NCBI GenBank assembly: GCA_965219165.1 | Contig: CBDCMW010000002.1 | Span: 2,232,001 to 2,296,000, forward strand | DNA length: 64,000 nucleotides | Origin: Aldehydirespirator sp965219165 | GTDB lineage: Bacteria; Actinomycetota; Acidimicrobiia; Acidimicrobiales; Aldehydirespiratoraceae | Direction of reading: 5' to 3' | Shown: in pieces, positions 1-8,299 of the stretch | Position numbering within the stretch: position 1 is the first letter of the stretch | How the letters are laid out: each line of letters begins with the position of its first letter | Program-made: the position numbers and the translations under genes | Notes under the pieces: model-generated | What the model was told of the DNA's origin: nothing | Databases searched by the model: none | What the model saw: only the letters and a program-made list of their open reading frames with translations

Positions 1-113
1 CCCCAGTCGTTGCACACCAGCGTGACGTCGCGCAGATCGAGTTCGACGAGGAAGTCAGCGATCATCTTGGCGAGCGATCCGAGCGTCAGATCGGCGTCAT
101 CGAGCATCGGCGT
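1..113 (-). pseudogene. alpha/beta hydrolase fragment, runs off the left edge
   Basis: Read on the minus strand, this stretch encodes a run containing DFLVELDLRDVTLVCNDWG, the segment before the nucleophile elbow of haloalkane-dehalogenase-like alpha/beta hydrolases. Nothing upstream in this frame supplies the N-terminal strands. A close copy lies at 2271-2370, also on the minus strand, and continues further. Whether the gene is intact beyond the window cannot be seen, but its 5' side is already replaced by unrelated sequence. Confidence 0.6.
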
Positions 114-189
114 GCGGTGCGCTCCGAACGGAGGCGCTCGCGCGCCAAGCGATGAAGCAGCGCCTCGGTCTCGGGGTCCGGCGGCTTCG

Positions 190-510
190 TCAGACCTTCT
201 TGACTCGGTCTCCGACGCGGATCGTTCCCGGCTTCACGACCCGAGTGTTGATGCCGCGAAGCCTGAGCCTTCTGCCGGTCTGGGAGTTGACCCAGCGCTG
301 TGCGGCGAGGCCGTACCGGTCGATGAACTTCGCGCACCCGGTGTGGGGTATCGCGGTGACCTCGATCAGCGCCTCGCCGACGGCCAGTCTGGTGCCTGCG
401 GGCAGGTTGTCTTCGCTGAGATCGAAGTCAACGTAGAGCTGGTCGCCGGCGAGCGGCCAACGATGGACCGGGCCTGCCAACACCTCGACTGCGCGTGAGT
501 CCCTTGGAGG
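190..510 (-). pseudogene. MOSC-domain protein, C-terminal fragment
   Basis: The last 100 or so codons of this frame match the C-terminal half of MOSC sulfurase-type proteins: VDFDLSEDNLPAGTRL, then IEVTAIPHTGCAKF with the conserved cysteine, then a GINTRVVKPGTIRVGD tail. The N-terminal part of the domain is missing. Upstream of about 510 the frame runs antisense through the neighbouring ATPase gene and no longer looks like a MOSC protein, so no proper start exists. MOSC proteins generally handle sulfur or molybdenum cofactor chemistry; this remnant is probably not functional. Confidence 0.7.
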
Positions 511-542
511 CCGATGGGGCGAGGCCGCATGATTGACCGGGG

Positions 543-1778
543 CTAGCTCCAGAGCGTGCAGATGGGGATCGCCTCGATGCGGTCGCCTAGGCGGTAGCGG
601 GCTGGGCCGGTGTGCAGCAGCGCGCCGGCTTTGAAGCGGTCTCCGAGTTCGTCGCGAAGCCACACCAGGTGCCGGGCGTCGGCTGGTTTGGGCGCGCTGT
701 GCGCCTTGATCTCGATCCCGACCAGTCCGCGCGCTCCGAGGTCGGCGACGATGTCCACCTCGTGGCGGCCGTCGCGGTCGCGCAGGTGGTGCAGCTTGGG
801 CCAGCTGGGGTCCAATACCGCCTCGGCGCGCAGCTGGTTGGTGACGAACGTGTCGATCAGGCGGCCCAGCAGGTGGCCGTCGCTCATGGCCACAGCGACA
901 TCGGCGCCGACCGCGGCGCCCCACAGCCCGGTGTCGGCGACGTAGCGCTTGGGTCCCCTGGCCAGGCGCTTGAGGCGGTTGGTGCTCCATGCCGGGAGCT
1001 CCGCTATGACGCCGAGGTCGGACAGGAGCGCCGCGTAGGAGCGGGCGGTGCGCCGGTCGAGGCCGGCGGCCTCGTGGAGGGTCGAGTCGTTGACGATTCC
1101 GGCCGAGTTGAGCGCGTAGGCCGTGAAGAAGGCGCCGAGGCGCACGGGGTCCGGGCCCCGGCCCGGTCCGGCGTGCTCGTGGAGCAGGAGTTGCTCCACA
1201 TAGCTCTCAAGCCAGGCCCTTTGGACGCTGCCCTCGAGCTCGACGGCCGCCTCGGGGAATCCGCCCCGCAGGGCGATCTCTGCGTAGTCGCGCAGGTCGG
1301 GAGGGTCTGACGGCAGACGAGGCGGCTCCGCGCCGAGCAGCCCGTCGATGAACGGGCGGCCGGGCCGCGAGCGCTGCTCGCGGACCGTCAGCGGGTGCAT
1401 GGCGACCCGGATGAGTCGGCCCGTTCCCGGCCACAGGACCGGGTCCGAATCGGACCGCACCGACCCCGTCAAGATGAAGCGCCCCGGACGGCGCTCGGAG
1501 TCGACGGCCCGCTTGACCGCCCCCAGCACCTCGGGGCATGCCTGCCACTCGTCGAGGAGCACCGGCTCGGGACGATCCCTCAGCGCCGCGTCGGGGTCCG
1601 CCCGGAACGGGAGGGCCTCGCGCTCGTTGTCGAGCCGCACGACGCTCGTAGCGTGCCGCAACGCTGTCGTGGTCTTGCCTGAGGCCCGCGCGCCGGTGAT
1701 CATCACCGCTGGCGCCGACCCGAGTATCTCCGAGATCCAGGGGTCGACCAAGCGCTCGAGATACGCCTCCATGGTCAC
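543..1778 (-). CDS. AAA (AAA_14) ATPase with DUF4143 domain
   Basis: A 411-residue ATPase of the AAA_14/DUF4143 family. Walker A is GARASGKTT (about residues 28-36) and Walker B is VLLDEWQA (about 73-80), followed by the sensor-like FILTGSVRSDSD. The C-terminal part carries a PD-(D/E)XK-like pattern, HEVDIVADLG followed by GIEIKA, common in this family. Members are scattered singletons in bacteria and archaea with no settled role; mobile-element or defence links are often suspected. The ATG at 1778 gives a normal family length. It is one of three such genes here (see 32407-33681 and the fragment at 46507). Direct repeats lie just upstream of the start. Confidence 0.85.
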   Translation of the reverse strand: MTMEAYLERLVDPWISEILGSAPAVMITGARASGKTTTALRHATSVVRLDNEREALPFRADPDAALRDRPEPVLLDEWQACPEVLGAVKRAVDSERRPGRFILTGSVRSDSDPVLWPGTGRLIRVAMHPLTVREQRSRPGRPFIDGLLGAEPPRLPSDPPDLRDYAEIALRGGFPEAAVELEGSVQRAWLESYVEQLLLHEHAGPGRGPDPVRLGAFFTAYALNSAGIVNDSTLHEAAGLDRRTARSYAALLSDLGVIAELPAWSTNRLKRLARGPKRYVADTGLWGAAVGADVAVAMSDGHLLGRLIDTFVTNQLRAEAVLDPSWPKLHHLRDRDGRHEVDIVADLGARGLVGIEIKAHSAPKPADARHLVWLRDELGDRFKAGALLHTGPARYRLGDRIEAIPICTLWS

Positions 1779-1810
1779 ATCCTACCGTTGCGCAACAGGA
1801 AGAATGTCGT

Positions 1811-1912
1811 TATAGCGCAGTGTTCGATGCTGTTCCGGTCGCTTCAGCGCATGAGTAGATGTCACTATAGCGCAGTGACGAAGCCTGTTCCGCATGTGCC
1901 TATAGCGCTCGC
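1811..1912. repeat. TATAGCGC direct repeats upstream of ATPase gene
   Basis: TATAGCGCAGTG occurs at 1811-1822 and 1866-1877, each followed by a similar tail ending in CTGTTCCG, with a 55-bp offset. A third, shorter TATAGCGC is at 1901. The array begins about 33 bp upstream of the ATPase start at 1778. It could be an operator array for that gene or a recombination site; the sequence alone does not decide. Confidence 0.5.
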
Positions 1913-2109
1913 ACCGGCATGCCGCTCATGCACGAACTCTGTACCCAGCCGGCTGGCTCGGTTCTCGGTCGACCAGCGCGGCCTCGAGGCCCTTGGCGCG
2001 CCGGGCGACACGCCTGCCATGCGGCCCGAGGCGAGCGCCACGCGATCCAGGACCTGCCAGAGCGTCGGGCACCATGAGGTCGACGTAGACGCCGTCGGGA
2101 CTGACCCAT

Positions 2110-2390
2110 CTGCCCGGGGGCTCACACAGTGTGAAGCCGAACGACGCGTTGAGGCACAGCAGCCGCCCGGGCAGGCCGGGTGGATAGTTGTCGAACGCCT
2201 CGCAGGACACGAGAACGAGGTTGGCGACCCGATCCGAGTCGCCCGGGCTGACCACGAGCTGGGCGCCGCCCCAGTCGTTGCACACGAGCGTGACGTCGTG
2301 GAGATCGAGTTCGACGAGGAAGCCGGCGATCATCTTCGCGATCGATTCGAGTGTCGTGGTGGCGGTGTTCTTTGCTGACCTTGTCACCCG
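2110..2390 (-). pseudogene. alpha/beta hydrolase fragment, second copy
   Basis: The minus strand encodes ESIAKMIAGFLVELDLHDV, then VCNDWGGAQLVVSPGD and VANLVLVSCEAFDNYPPG, a haloalkane-dehalogenase-like core with the nucleophile region. Residues after about 2130 drift out of the family pattern and the N-terminal strands are missing. The stretch 2271-2360 is a near copy of 1-90. The block between them (MOSC fragment and ATPase) is therefore flanked by direct repeats. From 2430 to 2718 I recognise nothing. Confidence 0.6.
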
Positions 2391-2718
2391 TGTCGTTCCA
2401 CGGCACACGAGCAACCAGCAACGCATCCGGCGTAGCGGCCCAATCGCGAACTCCTCCTGCGCCTACTGCCCTCACCTCACCCAAGGACGCAAGCTGGGGA
2501 ACTGAGCGGCAGCGCCCACAGGGGGCCACTCAGCGGTTGGCGTTGTCATACTGCTGCGGTACGGTTCGGCCGCTCGGGCGGCACTCCATGCTGAGGGCTA
2601 GGGGCCGGGCGAATCGCTGTCAAGCACCGCACGGTGTCAGCCGACAGCCGCGAAGCGGCCCGTGCACCCGGGTGGTAGCTTCGCCGCTGCATCGTCAAGC
2701 ACACGTGGAGGCACGGAA

Positions 2719-2895
2719 GTGGCTGAAGTTCGAATCGTGACTCGCGAGCAGATGCTCGACGAGCTCACAGAGATACTCGCGGACGAGCACATGACGCTCG
2801 ACGAGTTCACCGCCGCAGGACAGGCCGACGTTCTCGACGACGCCTTCCATCGCGATCTCTGGCTCTATTACAGGGACTGGATCATCAAGGAGTGA
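2719..2895 (+). CDS. small acidic protein, first gene of a two-gene module
   Basis: A 58-residue protein of unknown function. The GTG at 2719 is chosen because GGAGG lies at 2707-2711 with 7-nt spacing; the reading frame itself is open further upstream. The protein is acidic and predicted helical, with the segments MLDELTEILADEHMTLDEF and a C-terminal WLYYRDWIIKE. Its stop overlaps the GTG of the next gene (GTGA at 2892-2895), which implies translational coupling. Size, charge and coupling resemble an antitoxin or a small regulatory partner, but no family was recognised. Confidence 0.6.
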   Translation: MAEVRIVTREQMLDELTEILADEHMTLDEFTAAGQADVLDDAFHRDLWLYYRDWIIKE

Positions 2896-3590
2896 CAGAA
2901 GCGACGCTGCGCGACGGAACGGAGAGGTTCGCCGACACCCTCAACAACATCGTCGAGGCCACGATCGACACTGACATTCGGTTTCGGACCGACATCGCCG
3001 CGGATGCCGAGCGGGCCAACCTCCAACCGATTCAGCACCCGGGACGCCGCTCGAACGGGTTCCCGCTCGTCCGCCCGGGCGACAATCCCCAAGCGCCTGC
3101 CCTACTGCTCGTCGCAGGGTTCGCTGTCGAGATGGACGACGCGGACCGGCATCTGCGCGTCGCTAGTTCGACGATCGGCCTCTGGGTAGACATCACCGGG
3201 GCACGCAAGGATCCGCGCCCGCTGATCCGAGTCGAGTACGACCGCCGCAGAGTGGCCAGCGACCGAGCGGCCGCACACGTCCATCTCCACGCGCACTCTC
3301 CCGAACTGGCCTGGGTATACGGATCCAGCGGCCGGCCCGCTCCCGATCTCCATCAACTCCACTTCCCGGTGGGCGGTCAGCGATTCAGGCCGACACTGGA
3401 GGAGTTCCTCTTGTTTCTGAACCGGGAGCGCCTATACACCGACTTCAAGGACGGCTGGAGGCCAGCTGTGCTGGCCTCCCTTCGAGAGCGGGAGGAGGTT
3501 CAAGCCTCGGCGACTGCGAGGCGCTTCCCCCAAGCGGCCGCACGCTCACTAGAGCGCCTCGGCTACAGGGTCATAGCCCCGGCAGCGTGA
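2892..3590 (+). CDS. hypothetical protein coupled to the small gene before it
   Basis: A 232-residue protein with no predicted signal or membrane segment. A central stretch is rich in histidine (HVHLHAHS) and is followed by HQLHFPVGGQRFRPTLEEF and LLFLNRERLYTDF. The His-rich strand plus PVGG and RFRP look like a conserved core and could include metal ligands, but I cannot name the family. It starts with GTG inside the stop of the preceding 58-residue gene, so the two form one transcript. A toxin or effector with a small partner is possible but unproven. Confidence 0.6.
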   Translation: MTEATLRDGTERFADTLNNIVEATIDTDIRFRTDIAADAERANLQPIQHPGRRSNGFPLVRPGDNPQAPALLLVAGFAVEMDDADRHLRVASSTIGLWVDITGARKDPRPLIRVEYDRRRVASDRAAAHVHLHAHSPELAWVYGSSGRPAPDLHQLHFPVGGQRFRPTLEEFLLFLNRERLYTDFKDGWRPAVLASLREREEVQASATARRFPQAAARSLERLGYRVIAPAA

Positions 3591-3657
3591 GGACCTGCCC
3601 GCCGACCTCCCGTCGAAGAGATCAGATCGCCAGTTGAGGAGTGAGGGTGCCGAGCGG

Positions 3658-5706
3658 TCAGAGCCGTTCGGGTTCCATGTGGCACCACTCATCGGTGCGC
3701 ATTCTCCAGCCGTTGTCCTCGATGGCGATCTTCTTGCCGAAGGTCAGCCCCCATAGTGCTGTCATCGTGATCTCCCAGCGCACCCTTCGGTCTGTCGATT
3801 CGGCCACCCTGATTGTGTAGCTCGCTGTGGGCAGAGGGCTCAGCTCCTCTCTCAGGACTGCGCCGGGGGTGGGGAGCCCTTCTTCCAGTGGTTCAGGCAC
3901 CTCGTAGTGCCCTTCCGACATCAGCGGGCAGTCGGAGAAGTCGGCGGGTGCCTGCAGTTCTTCGTGCTCTCGCATCAGGATGCGCCTGACGTCGTCGCTG
4001 TGGCCGGCATCGGTCAGGCACCACCGGGCCTGCTCAATACGCCACAGCCCGTCGGCGGTGCGGCCGGCCTCCACAATGCCGAGGTGTATGACCCCGTCGG
4101 AGTCCTCCACAACGATCCGCCATCGATCTGATCCGAACCCGCGCTCGGCAACCTCGATGTCGTAGAGAGGCTCCGACAGGTCCCCGAGGTGGGCCAGAAG
4201 AGCTCGGGTAGCTGTCTCAAAGGTGTCAGAACCCCCGGTGTCCCGACTGTCGTGAGCGGCGAAAGTGGACCCCGTGCGACACGGGAACGAGTCACGGTAC
4301 TCCGCAGACGTCAGCGGATCGGCGACCGCGGTGAGGGGCTTGGGCGGGAAGTGGAGCCCGTCATAGACCCAGCGTTGGCCCAGCGGATCGGACAGCTCGA
4401 TGGTCACGGAGGTCGACGGGTTGTCCGGGCACGTCGCTGCTCCCGCGACCGGAACGACGGCGAACGCCACCAGCACCGCTTCGTCGGTCTCGATCACCTG
4501 GGGGTCCCTCAGCGCTTCTCCCATCTCTCGACCGCTGGCGCATCCACGCTCGGTGACCAGCAGGTCGACGGTCGTGTCGGCGGCACCGGGCATCGAGTCG
4601 GGGTCGAGGCGCACCTCGGCGCGGGCGAGCCCGGCCGGGAGCGGGACGGCCGGTTCACACGGGCGACCGGCGGCCTCCCCCGAGAAGATCCACTTGTCAC
4701 CCTGGCGCTCGACGCCCGCGACACCGAAGCCGTCAGCGGCCAGAGCCGCGAACGTGGCCCGGTCGTCGTCGATGCTGATGACCACCCACCGTCCTCGGGG
4801 CAGGGTCTGGCCCCCGGGGGCGTCGAGCTCGCCCCTCAGCGCGTCCACGGCCGGGTGGTCGACCTCGTCGATCGAGGGCGGGTCGATCATCTGCGAGTAA
4901 CGCACCGCCGGGGTGCCCGGACACGACACGAGGGGATCCTCCACACCGAGGTCGGGGATCACATCGAGCGGCCCGCTCGGCGGTTGCGACGTGCGAGTGA
5001 CCTCGACACACACCGCCGAAGGGTCCGGGACGAGCTCTGCGATCTCGGCAAGGGCGCCCTCCGGCGGGTTCACAAGATCTAGATGGACGCGCTGGCGGCT
5101 GATGTAGAGCCCCGAACCGTCCAGGCCGAAGTCCCGACCGGCGATCGCCCTGTGCACCCTGTCTGCCATGGCCAACAGCTCGGCCTCGCTGAACCGCACT
5201 CGGACCACGTCGATGACCACGTCCTCTCGTTCGCCCAGCGTCCGAGGATCGGTGACCGGTGGGCGCGGGTCGACGGCGGGATAGTCGTCCGGGGAGGGGG
5301 CGCGGGCCAGGATCGCCTCGCGATGAGCATCGGGATCGTCGGTGAATCCCAGAACGAGCGCGCCGCCGTTGGCCCGATCGATCCAACGCCCGCCGAAGGT
5401 GTCGGGATGCTCCATCGCGTACGTGGTCAGCACACCCTTGACGATCGGATCGGGATTCTGGCGGGCGCCCATGGTGCCCTCGAACCGCGACCCCAGCCGG
5501 GGGACGTCATCGCAGTGCGCCAGCCCGGCCGTGGGGGAAGGTTCGGGCTCGGAGCCGACAACCGTGGGGGAAGGTTCGGGCTCGGAGCCGACAACCGTGG
5601 AGGAGGGGCCGGGCTCGGAGCCGACAACCACGACGTCCGCGGAATCGGCACCGCTGCATCCGACGGCCAGCACCGCCACAGCCAACAGTGTCGCCGACGC
5701 CTTCAT
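3658..5706 (-). CDS. large secreted lipoprotein of unknown function
   Basis: A 682-residue protein with a lipoprotein signal peptide: hydrophobic run TLLAVAVLAVGC with the lipobox cysteine at residue 17. After the cysteine comes a linker of three near-identical VVGSEPEPSPT units (33-bp DNA repeats), then several hundred residues with no recognised domain. Paired cysteines occur (for example around DPLVSCPGTP and RGCASGREM), consistent with an exported protein. It is transcribed alone; its stop lies about 70 bp from the convergent gene ending at 3590. Lipid anchoring on the outer face of the membrane is an inference from the lipobox. Confidence 0.7.
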   Translation of the reverse strand: MKASATLLAVAVLAVGCSGADSADVVVVGSEPGPSSTVVGSEPEPSPTVVGSEPEPSPTAGLAHCDDVPRLGSRFEGTMGARQNPDPIVKGVLTTYAMEHPDTFGGRWIDRANGGALVLGFTDDPDAHREAILARAPSPDDYPAVDPRPPVTDPRTLGEREDVVIDVVRVRFSEAELLAMADRVHRAIAGRDFGLDGSGLYISRQRVHLDLVNPPEGALAEIAELVPDPSAVCVEVTRTSQPPSGPLDVIPDLGVEDPLVSCPGTPAVRYSQMIDPPSIDEVDHPAVDALRGELDAPGGQTLPRGRWVVISIDDDRATFAALAADGFGVAGVERQGDKWIFSGEAAGRPCEPAVPLPAGLARAEVRLDPDSMPGAADTTVDLLVTERGCASGREMGEALRDPQVIETDEAVLVAFAVVPVAGAATCPDNPSTSVTIELSDPLGQRWVYDGLHFPPKPLTAVADPLTSAEYRDSFPCRTGSTFAAHDSRDTGGSDTFETATRALLAHLGDLSEPLYDIEVAERGFGSDRWRIVVEDSDGVIHLGIVEAGRTADGLWRIEQARWCLTDAGHSDDVRRILMREHEELQAPADFSDCPLMSEGHYEVPEPLEEGLPTPGAVLREELSPLPTASYTIRVAESTDRRVRWEITMTALWGLTFGKKIAIEDNGWRMRTDEWCHMEPERL
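5531..5629 (-). repeat. 33-bp tandem repeat, three units, in lipoprotein linker
   Basis: Units at 5531-5563, 5564-5596 and 5597-5629. The first two are identical and the third differs at a few bases. Each encodes 11 residues of the Pro/Glu/Ser linker just after the lipobox, so unit number can change without shifting the frame. Confidence 0.85.
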
Positions 5707-5944
5707 GTCCGCTTAGACGACACAGCCTCTCTGGGAGTTCCCGACCCGCTGCCAAGCGATAGCCGTCCAAGCAGAGTCGGCCGTAGCCAGGCTGGACATA
5801 CCCCACAATGGAATAGCACATGCAGCGTTACCGCCGCCGAGTTCCCACGTCCTCAGAGGACTCCGTAGCAGACGCGCTCGGCGGGGCGCGCGGCTTCCTG
5901 CGTGCCACCGTCTTGAAGGCCTCTTCCGCGGGCGAGAGGCCCCG

Positions 5945-6070
5945 CAGCGCTGTCGCCGAACCGGGTGGCGATGCTGAGACTTGCGACCAAACTGACCACG
6001 ACGCCGGGCGCGACGAACGACGCCGATGTCGATGCCCTGACATTGGCCGGTTTCTCTGATCGTGACATCC
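5945..6070 (+). pseudogene. AhpD/CMD-family fragment, relative of the selenoprotein
   Basis: The plus-strand frame encodes RVAMLRLATKLTTTPGA then NDADVDALTLAGFSDRDI, nearly the same as residues 113-152 of the selenoprotein at 8300-8848. DNA similarity to 8631-8756 begins abruptly at AGCGCTGTCGCCGAACCGG. The N-terminal half with the redox motif is absent. After SDRDI the frame switches to a nucleotidyltransferase-like sequence. The stretch 5707-5944 holds nothing I recognise. Confidence 0.75.
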
Positions 6071-6270
6071 CGACTGGCCGACGTGCTGGTCAAGGCGTTC
6101 GGCCCGCCCCGAGTCTTGGCCGCAGTGCTCGCCCGCATCGACAACATCGACACGGCGCACATCTACGGACTCCGGGCGGCACGCCTCCTAGGCGGCAGCG
6201 CCGACCGTGCTGTCGGCGACATCAACGTCCTGGTTCTCGGTTCGCCCCGTGCTCGGCACAGTCATGTGCG
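6071..6270 (+). pseudogene. nucleotidyltransferase-domain fragment
   Basis: The frame reads VLVKAFGPPRVLAAVLARID, then AHIYGLRAARLLGG, then VGDINVLVLGSPRA. This resembles the domain found in regulator-linked or MNT-type nucleotidyltransferases (phenylalanine-glycine start, IYG, and a D-x-x-V-L-V strand). The usual GSWAAR-type GS motif has decayed to GLRAAR, and the second catalytic Asp pattern is weak. It follows directly on the AhpD fragment, so this is a recombination scar and not a working gene. Confidence 0.5.
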
Positions 6271-6325
6271 AAACGTCGGGCGCCGCCGGTCAATCTGGCC
6301 GGCGACGCACAGCGAACCTGTCTTG

Positions 6326-6523
6326 TCAGGCCGGTTTGACGTTCTGAGCTTCGTCTCCCTTACGGCCGGGCCCGATGTCGAATTCGACTATCTGCCCTTC
6401 GTGGAGGCTTCTGTGGTTCTCGCCGACGATGTTGGAGTAGTGAACGAACACGTCGTCACCGCCGTCGCGCGAGATGAAGCCGAAGCCCTTGTCGCTATTG
6501 AAAAACTTGACAGTTCCTCGCAT
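6326..6523 (-). CDS. csp: cold-shock protein (CspA family)
   Basis: A 65-residue single cold-shock domain with both RNA-binding motifs: KGFGFIS (RNP1, residues 12-18) and VFVHYSNI (RNP2, about 25-32). The start MRGTVKFFN is typical. Family members bind single-stranded RNA and DNA, melt mRNA structure and often act as general RNA chaperones. The ATG at 6523 is preceded by an AGAGAGA purine run suitable as a ribosome-binding site. Transcribed alone, away from the MFS gene. Confidence 0.95.
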   Translation of the reverse strand: MRGTVKFFNSDKGFGFISRDGGDDVFVHYSNIVGENHRSLHEGQIVEFDIGPGRKGDEAQNVKPA

Positions 6524-6526
6524 TGA

Positions 6527-7056
6527 TTCTCTCTCTATGCCAACCGGACCTGGTGCCCAGTGTCAATGTGAGTCTATGCCGTGCCGGTGCCGAACCGGGC
6601 GCGCCCGATCCAGCCCGGCGGGCATCGGTCTTCGGCTCCGCTCACGCGTTGGCCGATTCGAGTCTCGGGAGCCACCTTCACAGCCCCAAATCCCGGCGCC
6701 GCTCGGTCCCCGGGTTTCCGGCTCGCCGAGTCCGTGGACCCAAGCCGCCACGATATCATTCTCGATGTCATGTGGTCGGTGGAGGTGGATCCTCGCTCCC
6801 GCACACTGACGATGCTGTCCGCCATCACCCCGCATGGTCGGCACCCCCTCCTGCGTTGTGGGGCTCGCCGGGAGCGCAATCGCGCCACCCTCGCCCGCCT
6901 CGTCGACGAACCCCGCCCCCAGCCAGAGGATTGACGCCGTGGCGGTGGACGGCATGCTCCTGTCGCGGCCCGACCGCATGGCGATCCTCGGCGACTCCGT
7001 CGCCGTGCACGCCATCGCTGCCGCGGGCGCCGGGAACCTGCCCAGACTCACTAGCC
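6527..7056. other. intergenic stretch without a recognised gene
   Basis: About 530 bp between the divergent csp and MFS genes. Reading frames cross it in several phases (one stays open into the MFS gene), but none shows a known domain. It should contain the promoters of both neighbours; I could not place -35 and -10 elements with confidence. Confidence 0.4.
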
Positions 7057-8247
7057 ATGGCTGCTAGCACCACCCGCACCGACGCGGCCGCGGTGGCCGC
7101 GTCGGGCGCGTTGCTGGCGGCGGGGGCCATTCCACAGATCATCTCTGGCCCGCTGGCGCCCTACCTGCGGCTGGACCTGGGCATCAGTTCGTCGGAGCTG
7201 GGGCTGGGCCTGTCGCTGTCGGCCGTTCCCGCCGTGGTGCTGTCGGTGTGGGGCGGACGGATGACGGACCGCATCGGCGGGATCGCCATCGGCCGGCTCA
7301 CATGCATCTGCTCCGGCTTGTTCGTGGTCGCGCTGTCCCAGGCGCCCAGCACAGCGTGGTTCGTGGCGACGCTGGCCGCAGCCGGATTCCTGCGGGTGCT
7401 CTCCGAGCCGAGCTCCTCGAGGATCCTCGTGGACCTGCTGGCCCGCACGCCGCGCGTCCTCGCCTTCGGCATCCGCGAGGCGTCGTTGCCGCTGCTCGTG
7501 CTCGTGTCCACCGCGGTGCTGCCCGTGTTCGGCGACTGGCTGGGCTGGCGCACCGTCTTCGCCGCATCCTCGATCGTCGCGGTGGCGGGGCTGTGGCTGC
7601 TGCTCGGGCCGGTGCGGCCCCGCGGGCAGGCAGGCACACCGGACTCCGCGCCGAACCCGGCCACACCGGTCCCAGCCCAGCAGCCAGAGAGCCCCAGCGG
7701 CGATGTCGCCTCTTTGGGATTGCGCTTCTATGGCGGCGCCGCTCTGCTCATGTTCAACCTGGTCGTGTTCAACTCCTTCGCGTCGCTGTCCTTCGTCGAC
7801 TCCGGAGCCAGCGCCGACGCCGCGGCGGCCCTGGTGGCGGCCTCGGCGGGAGGAACCGTGCTCATGCGCATCGGCTGCGCCCACGCGGTCACCCGGCGCG
7901 GGCTCAACGCTCGCTCGACCCTGGCAGCGATGGCCGCGGCGGCAGTCGTCGGCTACCTGGCCATGGCCACCGGCAACAGCGCTCTGATGCTCGTCGGCAT
8001 ACCGGTCGGATACCTGGCCGGCTGGGGATGGACTCCGCTGCTGTACAGCCACATAACCGTCGGGCGCGAGCAGTCCACGGGAATGATCACCGGGGTGGTG
8101 TCGACCCTGTTCGCGGCCGCAGCCATCGCCGGCCCAGTCGCGGCCGGCTGGGCCGGCGAGCAGCTCGGCTGGTCGGCGGTGTGGGCCACAGCAGCACTGT
8201 TCTCGGCGCTAGCGGCCGCCCTCATGGGGTACCGGCACCAGCATTGA
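7057..8247 (+). CDS. MFS transporter
   Basis: A 396-residue membrane protein with about 12 hydrophobic segments in two halves, separated by a Pro-rich cytoplasmic loop near residues 190-215. After TM2 it has GGRMTDRIGG, the MFS loop 2-3 signature (G-x-x-x-D-R-x-G). The open frame extends upstream to 6523, but that part is not hydrophobic and does not look coding. The ATG at 7057 (MAASTTRTDAAAV) puts the first TM segment near residue 15, as usual. Substrate unknown. Separated by about 50 bp from the selenoprotein gene. Confidence 0.85.
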   Translation: MAASTTRTDAAAVAASGALLAAGAIPQIISGPLAPYLRLDLGISSSELGLGLSLSAVPAVVLSVWGGRMTDRIGGIAIGRLTCICSGLFVVALSQAPSTAWFVATLAAAGFLRVLSEPSSSRILVDLLARTPRVLAFGIREASLPLLVLVSTAVLPVFGDWLGWRTVFAASSIVAVAGLWLLLGPVRPRGQAGTPDSAPNPATPVPAQQPESPSGDVASLGLRFYGGAALLMFNLVVFNSFASLSFVDSGASADAAAALVAASAGGTVLMRIGCAHAVTRRGLNARSTLAAMAAAAVVGYLAMATGNSALMLVGIPVGYLAGWGWTPLLYSHITVGREQSTGMITGVVSTLFAAAAIAGPVAAGWAGEQLGWSAVWATAALFSALAAALMGYRHQH

Positions 8248-8299
8248 TTCCCAGAATCGCAGATTCGCAGAGTCGCCGACTCGTGTGAGACGCTGCACC

